Part shown: positions 1 to 7,818 of the stretch, in pieces
How positions within the stretch are numbered: the first letter of the stretch is position 1
Layout of the letters: the number at the start of each line of letters is the position of its first letter
Origin: JBHENC01 sp051000345
GTDB taxonomy: Bacteria > Acidobacteriota > Blastocatellia > Pyrinomonadales > Pyrinomonadaceae
Reading direction: 5' to 3'
Length of the DNA: 59,899 bases
Assembly (NCBI GenBank): GCA_051000345.1
Contig: JBPCOJ010000003.1
Span: 1-59,899, forward strand
Program-made: the position numbers and the translations under genes
Notes under the pieces: generated by a model
Told to the model about the DNA's origin: nothing
Database searches by the model: none
The model's input: the letters and a program-made list of their open reading frames with translations, nothing else

Positions 1-33
1 CATCGTTCGATGAAGGCAATGAACACGAAATGA
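1..33 (+). CDS. 3' end of an upstream gene (partial)
   Basis: The first frame is open from the window edge and ends at a TGA (31-33) that overlaps the ATG of the biotin carrier gene as ATGA. Such overlaps are typical of co-translated operon partners, so this may be the tail of a biotin carboxylase or carboxyltransferase gene. Only ten codons are visible, and the carrier's own frame is also open to the edge, so the identity is unknown. Confidence 0.3.
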   Translation, partial: HRSMKAMNTK

Positions 34-557
34 AACTTATCGCAGACATCGCAGGGCAATCGCATGAAGTAAATATTGAGCGTAACAATGACGAGCCGAC
101 GCGTTTCGTCGCCGTCGTCGATGGGCGGCGCTACGAAATCACGGCGCGCGACATCGCCGCAGGAATCCGTTTAATCTCGAACGGCGGGCGCGTCTATCAG
201 TGCCGTGTAGACAAAACGGCAGCGGCGCACGGCGCAACAGGAATCGCGGAAGTTTACGTCGGCAACCAAGCCTACGCCGTCAACGTGATCGACCCGAAGC
301 GCAGGCGTTCCGGGCAAAGAGCAGAGGCGCAACAGTTAAACGGCTCGGCGCAGATTGTCGCGCCGATGCCCGGCAAAATCGTGCGCGTCATTGTCGAGCA
401 AGGCGCAAGCGTGGAAGCGGGCGACGGCTTGCTCGTCGTCGAAGCAATGAAAATGCAGAACGAAATGAAAGCGCCGCGTGCCGGAGTCGTCGTAAAACTC
501 ACCGCCGAAACGGGCGCAACCGTCAACGCGGGCGACGTGCTCGCCGTCATCGAATAA
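30..557 (+). CDS. Biotin carboxyl carrier protein / biotinyl domain of an acyl-CoA carboxylase
   Basis: 175 residues. The C-terminal 70 residues form a biotinyl-lipoyl domain with the biotin-acceptor signature EAMKMQNE; the acceptor lysine is K141. A proline-containing turn (APMPGK, 111-116) opens the domain, as in acetyl-, propionyl- and methylcrotonyl-CoA carboxylase carriers. The N-terminal half is a less conserved beta-rich segment seen in alpha-subunit tails. The protein would carry CO2 as carboxybiotin between a biotin carboxylase and a carboxyltransferase, which should lie upstream outside the window. The frame stays open to the window edge, so this could instead be the C-terminal end of a longer subunit, but the ATGA overlap at 30-33 supports a separate gene. 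Confidence 0.85.
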   Translation: MKLIADIAGQSHEVNIERNNDEPTRFVAVVDGRRYEITARDIAAGIRLISNGGRVYQCRVDKTAAAHGATGIAEVYVGNQAYAVNVIDPKRRRSGQRAEAQQLNGSAQIVAPMPGKIVRVIVEQGASVEAGDGLLVVEAMKMQNEMKAPRAGVVVKLTAETGATVNAGDVLAVIE

Positions 558-637
558 TCGAACAGCGATGAATAATCAATCCGCCATGCAAGCCGGAATA
601 ATGCGGCGCTATTCTAATCGACTCAACTGAACTGCAT

Positions 638-1381
638 ATGAAATTTGAAGATTTATCGCGGGTGCGCGTGGAAGATTTGCGCGTCATTCTGTGGGACATC
701 GACGGCACGCTGGTGCGCTCGTCGCGCACGGGAGCGTTCAAGCTTTATACGGCTCCGGTGCTCGAAAAGGTTTTCGGCACGTCGGGCAGGCTCAAGGAGT
801 TGACCGTTTCCGGCATGACGGATTTGCAGATCGTCGCCGAAGCGTTGCGCGATGAAGGCCACACACATGCGACCATACGCGAGCGCGCGCAGGAGCTTCG
901 CACAACCTACATGCAGGAAATGGAGCGCGTCACGGCAACGGGCGAAGATTTGTTTTATGCGCTGCCCGGCGCGCGCGAGATTCTGCAAGCGACGGAAGCA
1001 CATCCGCGCTATCTAAATGCGCTCTTGACCGGCAATATCGAACCCGCCGCAAAGCTCAAACTGCGCCTTATCGGGCTTTTGGATTTCTTTCAACTGCCCG
1101 GCGCATTCGGCGACGATTCGCATGACCGCCGCGAACTTCCCGCCATCGCCGCCGCGCGCATTAATCAACGCACAGGGTTCAACTTTCAGCCCGCGCAATT
1201 CATCGTCGTCGGCGACACGCCGAACGATATTGACTGTGCCAGACATTTCGGCGCGCATGTCGTCGCCGTTGCGACGAATCGTTCTTATTCAGTTGATGAC
1301 TTATCGCAACATAATCCGAACGCCGTCCTGCTTGATCTCACCGATACGGCGCTCGTCATAAAAACATTCGATCAACTTTAA
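638..1381 (+). CDS. HAD-superfamily phosphatase (phosphoglycolate phosphatase-like)
   Basis: 247 residues with all HAD motifs: motif I WDIDGT with nucleophile D20 and acid/base D22, motif II LLTGN with T131, a conserved lysine near 139, and motif III/IV GDTPNDIDCAR with D193 and D197. A helical cap lies between residues 25 and 110. This arrangement is that of the PGP/Gph subfamily of cytosolic phosphomonoesterases, which act on 2-phosphoglycolate, pyrophosphate or nucleotides. The true substrate cannot be read from sequence. It stands alone, 80 bases after the biotin carrier gene, and may be co-transcribed with it. Confidence 0.85.
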   Translation: MKFEDLSRVRVEDLRVILWDIDGTLVRSSRTGAFKLYTAPVLEKVFGTSGRLKELTVSGMTDLQIVAEALRDEGHTHATIRERAQELRTTYMQEMERVTATGEDLFYALPGAREILQATEAHPRYLNALLTGNIEPAAKLKLRLIGLLDFFQLPGAFGDDSHDRRELPAIAAARINQRTGFNFQPAQFIVVGDTPNDIDCARHFGAHVVAVATNRSYSVDDLSQHNPNAVLLDLTDTALVIKTFDQL

Positions 1382-1477
1382 GCGTTGTCAGTTTTTCAAA
1401 CTTTTCACAGCCCGCGCACGTCATAATTTCATGCTCTCCTCGAGTTTAAAATTCAGGAAAGAGTAGGAGACAAAACA

Positions 1478-2092
1478 ATGAAACAAAAATGCACGATATT
1501 ATTAGGGTCGCTGGCGCTTGTTGCGGCAACGATTTTTCCGGCGACGGCGATAACGGCGCGGGCGCAAACGACAACCGGCACACATCCTTCGGGAATCAAC
1601 GCGCGCGAGCGCAGGCAGCAACATAGTATTCGACAGGGCATACGCAGCGGCGAATTGACGCGCCGCGAAGCCGGACGGCTCGAAGCCGGACAAGCGCGAA
1701 TCAATGTAGACGAAGCGTATGCGCGACGCTCCAGCGGTAAATTAACGACTGCTGAACGCCGCCGTCTTCAAGCGGAACTGAACCGCAGCAATCACGCCAT
1801 CTACAAACAAAAACACGACGAGCAGGAACGCGGCGAGCACCCGGAAAGCATTAACGCACGCCAGAAAGAGCAGCAGAAACGCATTCTTCAGGGCGAGCGC
1901 AACGGCGCGTTAACTGAGCGCGAGGCGAAACAAATCGAAGCGCGTGAAGCGAAAATCAGCGTCAATGAAGCTTACGCGCGTCAATCCGGCGGGCAATTCA
2001 CATCGCGCGAACGCCGCCGCATACAACGCGAACTGAATCATTCCAACCGCGCCATTTACCGGCAAAAGCACGACAAACAAACGCAGCATTAA
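1478..2092 (+). CDS. Secreted basic protein made of two ~77-residue repeats
   Basis: 204 residues. An N-terminal hydrophobic signal peptide (about 1-29, ending near TARAQ) precedes two tandem copies of a charged helical module. Each copy has the order HP-(S/E)-(G/S)-INAR, a Gln/Arg-rich stretch, (L/T)-REA, E-A-(Y)-ARxS(S/G)G, and ERRR-(L/I)-Q-ELN-(R/H)-SN-AIY-(K/R)-QKHD. Both copies end in the same SNxAIY-QKHD block, showing an internal duplication. The sequence is rich in Arg, Glu and Gln, with no Cys in the mature part. I do not recognise a named family; a periplasmic structural or binding role is possible. A strong AGGAGA ribosome site lies upstream and a strong terminator follows. Confidence 0.75.
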   Translation: MKQKCTILLGSLALVAATIFPATAITARAQTTTGTHPSGINARERRQQHSIRQGIRSGELTRREAGRLEAGQARINVDEAYARRSSGKLTTAERRRLQAELNRSNHAIYKQKHDEQERGEHPESINARQKEQQKRILQGERNGALTEREAKQIEAREAKISVNEAYARQSGGQFTSRERRRIQRELNHSNRAIYRQKHDKQTQH

Positions 2093-2108
2093 GCATTTGA
2101 ATTGCAAC

Positions 2109-2157
2109 AAAAAGTCGAAGGGCAAAGAGCGTAAGGCTTATTGCCCTTCGACTTTTT
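2109..2157. terminator. Bidirectional rho-independent terminator
   Basis: A perfect 17-base inverted repeat (2109-2125 and 2141-2157) with a 15-base loop, bearing A and T runs at its outer ends. It can end both the repeat-protein gene (+) and the converging CheW-like gene (-). Confidence 0.9.
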
Positions 2158-2175
2158 CATGTTCTTAACGCCCGA

Positions 2176-2688
2176 CTATTTCTCGCCGCGTCGTCGGCGC
2201 GGCGGGCGCAGCCGTTTAAGGCGCAGAGTTTCGACGGAGGTGAGAAGTTTGGCGGCGTCCATCACAGGCACAATACGATGCGCGCCCCAACGCAGCGCGC
2301 GGCGAATGAATTGCAAATCGAGTTTTTCGGCGAACAGCGCAATGTCACCGATAGCATCGTCCGTCGCCGCATAGACTTCGCATACTTCATCGACAATCGC
2401 GCCGATAAAGCGGTCTTGCAAACGCACGGCAATGATGTGGCGCGGAACCGTCTCATCCTTCAATTCTGCGCGCAGGCGCAAATCGACGACGGGCAGCATT
2501 ACGCCGCGCACGTCAACGAGACCTGCGAGAAATTTCGGCGCGCGCGGCATTCGCACAGGCAACGTATATGAAAACACTTCAGCCACGTCCGCGATGTCAA
2601 AGGCGAAATATTCATCTTCGAGGCGAAAGACAACGAACTCCCGCTCATCACCGGCATTGTTTGTCAAAGACATCGCGCGATTAGACAT
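2176..2688 (-). CDS. CheW-like chemotaxis coupling domain protein
   Basis: 170 residues. A single CheW domain covers about 15-150, with the hallmark GLVDVRGVMLPVVDLR block at 56-71 and the FVVFRLEDEYFAFDI opening strand. CheW proteins bridge chemoreceptors and the CheA kinase at the inner membrane. The C-terminus is an unusual basic tail (LKRLRPPRRRRGEK). No CheA, receptor or other che gene is in the window, so this is an isolated coupling protein or part of a dispersed signalling system. It starts 5 bases after the mutL stop, suggesting co-transcription. Confidence 0.8.
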   Translation of the reverse strand: MSNRAMSLTNNAGDEREFVVFRLEDEYFAFDIADVAEVFSYTLPVRMPRAPKFLAGLVDVRGVMLPVVDLRLRAELKDETVPRHIIAVRLQDRFIGAIVDEVCEVYAATDDAIGDIALFAEKLDLQFIRRALRWGAHRIVPVMDAAKLLTSVETLRLKRLRPPRRRRGEK

Positions 2689-2693
2689 GTGCT

Positions 2694-4805
2694 TTATGTT
2701 CTGTGAAAGCCGCGCAGTATGTCGCGCGTGGCGAGACGCAGAACTATGGGTCGCCCGCGCGGACAGGTCGTCGGCGAAGCAGAAGCGAGTAAATTATCGA
2801 TCAACCATTGCATCTTCTCGATTGACAGCGCGGTGTTGCTTTTGATGGCTGCGCGGCAGGCTAAGGAAGCGGCGATGCGTTCGCGCAAAGTCGCGCGCAT
2901 CATATCGCGTTTCCCGAAGTTGACGGTTTCCAAAATTTCCGCGAGCAGATTGCGCGCCTCGCTCAACGGCAAATCGGCAGGCACGGATTTAATCGCCACA
3001 GTGCGCCCGGACAAACGCATTAGCCCGAAACCGTAAGCTTCCAGATCATGGATTGCGGCGTCGAAGGCGGACGCTTGCGCGGGCGTCAGATCGAACGTCT
3101 CCGGCGCAAGCAAGTGCTGCGAGTCGATGGCGCGCAGAGATTCTGCGGCAAGATATTTGTCGAAGAGTATGCGTTCGTGCGCGGCCTGTTGGTCGATTAA
3201 AAGCAGGCCTTGCGTATCGACGGCGATGATAAAGCTTCCGTCCAGTTGAGCGAGCGGGCGAATGCCTTTGGAAAGCGCCTCTGCGGAAACTTCGCGCATT
3301 AACCCCGCGACGGATGCGACGGGCGGAAGCGCAATATACGGTTCAGCAGCAACAACATCGCGCGAAGAATTCGCAAAGGGATAATGCAGTGAGGCAACGG
3401 TTATTTGCTGCGCATCTTCGCTTGATTCCGCGAGCGCGCGGCGATCAATATGCGCGTCTTCGCCTGAATGATTTTCAAGTCGAGTAACTTCTTCAATGCT
3501 GTCCGATTCTTTTGCGTGCAAAGCGGAAAACGCTTCAGGCAATAAAGCGCTCAAGGCTTCCAATTCCTCGCTGGCGGAAGTTGCAGAATCGAACTCAATC
3601 GAATTTTGCTGCGGCGCGCTTGAAGCAGTTCCGTCAATATTTGAAGCGAATGAATCGGCGGGGCGCGGCTCATCGGGAGCGGCATAGGCATACGCGTGCG
3701 TGTCAGGCGATGAAGGCGAAGACGAATTTGAATATGCTGTGTCTCGTGCGATGTTTGAAACAGTTGCAAGCGATTCGGTTTCAGCGTTGGATGTTTCGCT
3801 TGCAGATAATCGCGCGTGGCCTGCGCTGGCGAGCGCTTGGCGCACTGTTTCGCGCACGGCGTCCGAGACGGCGGCGGCGCGTCGAAAGCGCACTTCCGTT
3901 TTCGCCGGATGCACATTAACGTCCACTTCCTCCAAAGGAACTTCGAGAAACAGCAGCGCCACGGGATACGTCCCTGACGGCAAAATTGTTCGATAACCTT
4001 CGGCAAGAGCGCGCGAAATCAAACGATCACGCACGAAACGCCCGTTGACGAAAAGATACTGCGCGTCGCGCGATGTGCGTCTCTCAATCGGCGCGGAAAC
4101 GTAGCCGCGCACCTGCGCGACACGTTCTTGCCCGCCGGAAAGCTCCAGCAAATTTTCGAGAAAGCCCGCGCCGAAAATCTGATAGGCGCGCTCGCGTAAA
4201 TCCGCAGCCCGTGCCGCGCGCAAAACTTCGCGCCCATTATTCGTTAATGTAAAAGCGATTTCGGGATGCGCGAGCGCGTAGTGCGTGATGAGATTGGTGA
4301 GATGAAAACTCTCCGTCGCTTCCGAGCGCAGGAATTTTCGTCTGGCCGGGACATTAAAAAAAAGGTCGCGCACGCTGATCGTCGTGCCGCACGGGTGCGC
4401 CGCGTCTTTAACATCGCGCATTCGCCCGCCTTCGATCACGATGCGCGTTGCACGTTCATCGTCGCATGTGACGAGTTCGACGCGCGCGATTGACGCGATG
4501 GAGGCGAGCGCTTCGCCGCGAAAGCCGAGCGTTGCGATGCGGTTCAAATCTTCAACGCTGGCGATCTTCGATGTCGCGTGACGCTCGAAGGCGAGCAAGG
4601 CATCGTCGCGCGTCATCCCGCAGCCGTCGTCCGCCACGCGCAGCAATCTGCGCCCGCCCGCTTCCACATCTACTGTGAGCCGCCGCGCGCCCGCGTCAAT
4701 CGCATTCTCGACAAGCTCCTTTGCCACAGACGCAGGGCGCTCGACGACTTCGCCCGCGGCAATCTGATTGGCTAAATGGTCGGAGAGAACGCGAATCTTG
4801 GACAT
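2694..4805 (-). CDS. mutL: DNA mismatch repair protein MutL
   Basis: 703 residues. The N-terminal GHKL ATPase is intact: E30 and N34 in KELVENAIDAGA, DDGCGM at 59-64 and a GFRGEAL block near 93, followed by the transducer domain. A low-complexity Ser/Ala-rich linker (about 340-500) leads to the C-terminal dimerisation domain. There the endonuclease motif normally written DQHA-x2-E-x4-E reads DQQAAHERILFD (about 538-549). The usual CPHGRP motif reads CPRGRP (681-686), while ACRAAIKSN is normal. Both replaced histidines belong to the metal-site motifs, so this MutL may have lost or altered nicking activity. Start chosen at the only ATG giving the family N-terminus (MSKIRVLSDHLANQIAAGEV). Confidence 0.95.
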   Translation of the reverse strand: MSKIRVLSDHLANQIAAGEVVERPASVAKELVENAIDAGARRLTVDVEAGGRRLLRVADDGCGMTRDDALLAFERHATSKIASVEDLNRIATLGFRGEALASIASIARVELVTCDDERATRIVIEGGRMRDVKDAAHPCGTTISVRDLFFNVPARRKFLRSEATESFHLTNLITHYALAHPEIAFTLTNNGREVLRAARAADLRERAYQIFGAGFLENLLELSGGQERVAQVRGYVSAPIERRTSRDAQYLFVNGRFVRDRLISRALAEGYRTILPSGTYPVALLFLEVPLEEVDVNVHPAKTEVRFRRAAAVSDAVRETVRQALASAGHARLSASETSNAETESLATVSNIARDTAYSNSSSPSSPDTHAYAYAAPDEPRPADSFASNIDGTASSAPQQNSIEFDSATSASEELEALSALLPEAFSALHAKESDSIEEVTRLENHSGEDAHIDRRALAESSEDAQQITVASLHYPFANSSRDVVAAEPYIALPPVASVAGLMREVSAEALSKGIRPLAQLDGSFIIAVDTQGLLLIDQQAAHERILFDKYLAAESLRAIDSQHLLAPETFDLTPAQASAFDAAIHDLEAYGFGLMRLSGRTVAIKSVPADLPLSEARNLLAEILETVNFGKRDMMRATLRERIAASLACRAAIKSNTALSIEKMQWLIDNLLASASPTTCPRGRPIVLRLATRDILRGFHRT

Positions 4806-4820
4806 AAGGAAATTTTAGAT

Positions 4821-4888
4821 AGGCACAGAGATTAGGAAGGGTTAAAGCTAAATTCAACTCTTAATCATGTCTACTTTGCTCTGTGCCT
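4821..4888. repeat. Inverted-arm intergenic repeat, CACAGAG type, copy 1
   Basis: AGGCACAGAG (4821-4830) is matched by the inverted CTCTGTGCCT (4879-4888). The left arm continues as ATTAGGAAGG, exactly as in the second copy near 44210. Further CTCTGTGGC sequence follows to 4905. It lies between mutL and the SDR gene. Confidence 0.7.
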
Positions 4889-4920
4889 CTCCGGTCTCTG
4901 TGGCTAATACTGATTTATCT

Positions 4921-5706
4921 TCAAAGCAGACGATTGGCGGCGAGCCAGTGGCCGCCGTCGATGACGAGCACAGCGCCGTTGATAAAGCTCGCGGCATCGG
5001 AGCAAAGAAAAACTGCAGCCTGTTCGATGTCTTTAATGCGCCCGAAACGATTGAGGGGGATGCGTCGGCGCAGTCGCTCTTTAATGTCTTCGGGAACGAG
5101 GCGCGTCATGCCTTCCGTGTCTTCGATGGGGCCGGGCGCGATGGCGTTGGCGCGAAGCCCGTGTACGCCCCATTCAACGGCGAGGTTGCGGGTGAGCGCG
5201 TCAACGCCCGCCTTCGCCGCAGAGACATGCAACTGCATCGGCGTGCCTAAGTAATGAAGCGTGGCGCTGATATTGAGAATCGAGCCGCGCGTTTTTTTGA
5301 GTTGATCGAAAGCCGCGCGACAAACATTGAAAGTGCCTTTGAGGTCTATGTCAATGACTGTGCCGAAGCCGTTCGGCGAAAGTTCTTCCGCCGCGCAGAG
5401 AAAATTTCCCGCCGCGCCGTTGACGATAATATCCAGCTTGCCGTAACGCTCGACAGTCACGGCAATCGCTCCTTCGACTTCTTCGGGATTGCGCACGTCC
5501 GCCGCGACAGCGAACGCCTCGCCGCCGCCCGCGCGAATTTTTTCAACTGCCGGTTCAAGGTGTTCCATGCGGCGGCTGGTGATAACAACACGCGCGCCTG
5601 CTTCCGAGAGAGCGCGTGCGATGCCGCCCGTAATGCCCGTGCCGCCGCCGGTCACAAACGCAACGCGATCCTTCAGCAATCCGTCAACAAAGATTTTTTC
5701 AGACAT
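4921..5706 (-). CDS. Short-chain dehydrogenase resembling peroxisomal-type 2,4-dienoyl-CoA reductase
   Basis: 261 residues with a Rossmann fold: cofactor loop TGGGTGITGG (19-28), NGAAGNFL, and the DECR-type block LHVSAAKAGVDALTRNLAVEWG. The catalytic Tyr of classical YxxxK SDRs is absent at K-4, as in the 2,4-dienoyl-CoA reductase group, which keeps only the Lys. The C-terminus ends in VLVIDGGHWL. DECR enzymes use NADPH to remove conjugated double bonds so that unsaturated acyl-CoAs can enter beta-oxidation. Assignment rests on block similarity to DECR2-type proteins; another enoyl-CoA substrate is possible. It is flanked on both sides by intergenic repeats and appears to be a single-gene unit. 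Confidence 0.8.
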   Translation of the reverse strand: MSEKIFVDGLLKDRVAFVTGGGTGITGGIARALSEAGARVVITSRRMEHLEPAVEKIRAGGGEAFAVAADVRNPEEVEGAIAVTVERYGKLDIIVNGAAGNFLCAAEELSPNGFGTVIDIDLKGTFNVCRAAFDQLKKTRGSILNISATLHYLGTPMQLHVSAAKAGVDALTRNLAVEWGVHGLRANAIAPGPIEDTEGMTRLVPEDIKERLRRRIPLNRFGRIKDIEQAAVFLCSDAASFINGAVLVIDGGHWLAANRLL

Positions 5707-5711
5707 AAAAT

Positions 5712-5825
5712 AGTGGTCAGCGGCAGTGGACGGTGGTCAGTTAAATAAAGCAGCAGTTTCTCAGGCTTTTAGTTTGCGTTTTAATCGTTTTATCTAAAAA
5801 CTGTCCACTGCCCACTGAAAACTGC
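5712..5825. repeat. Inverted-arm intergenic repeat, CAGTGGACAGTGG type
   Basis: The left arm (5712-5740) is built of AGTGGTCAGCGGCAGTGGAC-like words. The right arm (5796-5825) carries the complementary CTGTCCACTGCCCACTG. A 55-base unique spacer lies between. The element fills the space between the SDR start and the hisA stop. Confidence 0.75.
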
Positions 5826-5827
5826 TT

Positions 5828-6550
5828 TCACGCGATGCGCAGCGCGTCCTGCAAAGTAAAGCGGCCTTCATAGAGCGCTTTGCCGATGATGACGCTATCG
5901 ACGCCGCAAGTGCGTGCCTCTTGCAGCAGGCGTATGTCGTCGAGCGAAGAAACGCCGCCCGAAGCCGTGACGCGCAAACCGGATTCTTTGGCGATGGTGC
6001 AAGTCTGTTCGACGTTGACGCCTTCGAGCATTCCGTCGCGCGAGACATCCGTGTAAACGATGCGGTCAACGCCCGCATCCGCAACGCGACGCGCGAGTTC
6101 GACGGCAGACATCTTCTCCTGTTTTTCCCAGCCGCGCGTCATCACGAAGCCCGCGCGCGCGTCTATACCGACGCAGATGCGAAAGCCGAAAAGCTGCACG
6201 AAGTTTTCGAGAGTTTCAGGAGACTCGGCAGCGAGAGTTCCGATAACGACTTGCGCCGCACCGAATTCGATTAATTGCTGCACGTCGGCGAGCGTGCGCA
6301 GTCCGCCGCCGAATTGCACGGGGATGTCGAGCGCGCGAATAATTTTGCGGGCGACTTTGCGGCTGCGCGAATCGCCGCCAGCAAACGCGCCGTCCAGATC
6401 GACGACATGAAGCATACGCGCGCCCGCCGCTTCAAAGCTCTGCGCGATTTCAATCGGGTCTGTGTCGTAAATCTTAACGTCCGCTTTGCGCCCCTGTTTC
6501 AAGCGCACGCACTTACCGTCCTTCAAATCGATGGCGGGAATAATTAACAT
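5828..6550 (-). CDS. hisA: 1-(5-phosphoribosyl)-5-[(5-phosphoribosylamino)methylideneamino]imidazole-4-carboxamide isomerase
   Basis: 240 residues from the ATG at 6550 (MLIIPAIDLKDGKCVRL). The frame is open further upstream to 6631, but that part is repeat sequence and not protein-like. The TIM barrel shows catalytic D8 in AIDLKDGK, the second acid in YTDVSRDGM (about 127-130), and phosphate-binding glycines in QFGGGLR and TASGGVSS. HisA performs the Amadori rearrangement in histidine biosynthesis in the cytosol. No other his gene is adjacent, so the pathway is dispersed here. The gene is bracketed by two repeat elements of different types. Confidence 0.93.
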   Translation of the reverse strand: MLIIPAIDLKDGKCVRLKQGRKADVKIYDTDPIEIAQSFEAAGARMLHVVDLDGAFAGGDSRSRKVARKIIRALDIPVQFGGGLRTLADVQQLIEFGAAQVVIGTLAAESPETLENFVQLFGFRICVGIDARAGFVMTRGWEKQEKMSAVELARRVADAGVDRIVYTDVSRDGMLEGVNVEQTCTIAKESGLRVTASGGVSSLDDIRLLQEARTCGVDSVIIGKALYEGRFTLQDALRIA

Positions 6551-6556
6551 AGAAAG

Positions 6557-6643
6557 TAAATGGTTATTGGTAGATGGTGCGTGGTAAATGGTGAACGCTG
6601 AATAGGCACGCGGCTTTTCTCTTATCACCATTTATCAAATTTA
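6557..6643. repeat. Inverted-arm intergenic repeat, TAAATGGT type
   Basis: The left arm (6557-6593) repeats the words TAAATGGT, AGATGGTG and GTAAATGGTG. The right arm (6626-6643) is CACCATTTATCAAATTTA, complementary to the left. It lies directly upstream of the hisA start, so it should be part of the hisA leader. Confidence 0.65.
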
Positions 6644-6681
6644 TACTATGCCGCAAAGAAGTATTCTTTAGGCATACCCTT

Positions 6682-6972
6682 TTACAAAACTCGATTTTCT
6701 AAAAACTTATTGATCTCTTCTTTCACCTTTTGCGCGCTTCCATCTTCTGCCAAGTGACGGCGTGCACGTGAAAGCAAGCTTACGGCTTCTTGAAAAGAGT
6801 CAGGTGGACTGTTGCGCCTCGCTCCGTGTTGCGCTAGCGAAAAGTTCGGATCGTCTGCTACTTCATTAACGAGTTGGTCAAAAGGCATCTGGCCGGTCAC
6901 GCGTCCGCCGCTGCGCGCCGTCACTGTTTTGACCTTACCGTGAAACCTGCCACGCTCTTTAGTCTTGCTCAT
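6682..6972 (-). CDS. Small protein overlapping brnT; candidate antitoxin of unfamiliar type
   Basis: 96 residues, overlapping the 3' end of the BrnT gene by 14 bases, in the place where brnA normally lies. It is hydrophilic, with a basic N-terminus (SKTKERGRFHGKVKTVTARSGGRVTG), a middle segment MPFDQLVNEVADDPNFSLAQHG and a helical C-terminus. It does not look like the usual BrnA ribbon-helix-helix protein. Position and overlap suggest that it neutralises or regulates the toxin; the sequence alone does not show this. Confidence 0.6.
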   Translation of the reverse strand: MSKTKERGRFHGKVKTVTARSGGRVTGQMPFDQLVNEVADDPNFSLAQHGARRNSPPDSFQEAVSLLSRARRHLAEDGSAQKVKEEINKFLENRVL

Positions 6973-7255
6973 AACTTTTACGCTCGCGGCGCGATGGATT
7001 GCGCACGCTGAAAATCCGAAATTTATTGTTTCGCTCGGTGAATGAAATGCGCAGGAGTTTGCCCGCGCTGGAAAGTCCGATTGCTTTTAGGCGCTGCTCG
7101 TCAATCGAATGTTCTTCGTCGTTGTCAGTGACAGCGAGCGGGTCATCAAACACCGTCGCGCCTTCTTCAAAAGAAGAACCATGATTCTTTTTGTTAAGGC
7201 TATTCTTATTTTCATCCCACTCCAACTCATCGGCATTGCTCTTGCGCAGAGCCAT
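6959..7255 (-). CDS. brnT: BrnT-family toxin (type II toxin-antitoxin)
   Basis: 98 residues from the ATG at 7255, preceded by an AAGGA ribosome site. The frame continues upstream but only as shadow of the lipoprotein gene. The family blocks are clear: ELEWDENKNSLNKKNHGSSF, EEGATVFDDPLA, EQRLKAIG, LLRISFTERNNKFRIFSVR and RRERKSYEQ. BrnT folds like RelE-type ribonucleases and stops growth by cutting RNA until bound by its antitoxin. The toxin-first gene order is that of brnTA, but the downstream partner is not a recognisable BrnA. Confidence 0.85.
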   Translation of the reverse strand: MALRKSNADELEWDENKNSLNKKNHGSSFEEGATVFDDPLAVTDNDEEHSIDEQRLKAIGLSSAGKLLRISFTERNNKFRIFSVRNPSRRERKSYEQD

Positions 7256-7256
7256 T

Positions 7257-7817
7257 TTATTGTTTTCCTTTTTTACGCGGTGATGCCGTTGGTGCTTTGG
7301 TTGACGTAGAAATGTTTGACGGTTCGTCGCCAGCGATTGTGTCGGGCGTAATGCCGAGGGGCGGCGGTTCGTTGCCTTCTGTCGGGACTTCCCGTCCCTG
7401 TTGCTGCAAGGCTTCCGTGATGCTGGCAGACAAGCGGGGCGCTTCCTCATTGTCCGGGTCATACTGAAGCACGCGGCGGCAATCATCGAGCGCAGGGCGA
7501 AATGAGCGCGCCTTTGCCAAGGCTTTCGCACGCGCCAGATATGCCCTTGCGAGCGCAAGCAAGGCTTCATCATCCGGCGTTTTCGCGGCAGCGTCTTCCA
7601 GCCGCGCGATGTCTGCGTTAAATGCGGAAAGATTAATCTGCTCCGGCGGGGCATTGTTCGCGGCGTCTATCGCAACGGACACGGGCGCAACAGTCGGTTC
7701 GGCAGTCGCCGCTTGATTCGCCGCATTCTGTTTGCCGCACGCGCAGAAAAAAAGAGCGCAGGCCATTGAACAGAATACATACGCGGACTTATTCAACTGC
7801 TTTTGCATCATCAACAT
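7257..7817 (-). CDS. Lipoprotein with a TPR-like helical region
   Basis: About 186 residues from ATG 7817 (7811 and 7808 are alternatives), starting just after the stop of the dikinase-like gene. The N-terminus is a lipoprotein signal with the candidate modified cysteine in ALFFCACGKQ. A Pro/Ala-rich linker follows, then a helical stretch resembling one or two TPR units (ARLEDAAAKTPDDEALLALA; FRPALDDCRRVLQYDPDNEEA). The C-terminus is Pro/Ser/Lys-rich and disordered. A membrane-anchored scaffold is likely; no specific role can be assigned. It may be co-transcribed with the secreted dikinase-like gene upstream. Confidence 0.7.
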   Translation of the reverse strand: MLMMQKQLNKSAYVFCSMACALFFCACGKQNAANQAATAEPTVAPVSVAIDAANNAPPEQINLSAFNADIARLEDAAAKTPDDEALLALARAYLARAKALAKARSFRPALDDCRRVLQYDPDNEEAPRLSASITEALQQQGREVPTEGNEPPPLGITPDTIAGDEPSNISTSTKAPTASPRKKGKQ

Positions 7818-7818
7818 T

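Noticed and set aside
6551..6631. 27-codon N-terminal extension of hisA
   Set aside because: It is the TAAATGGT repeat element read in frame; family members start at MLIIPAIDLKDG.
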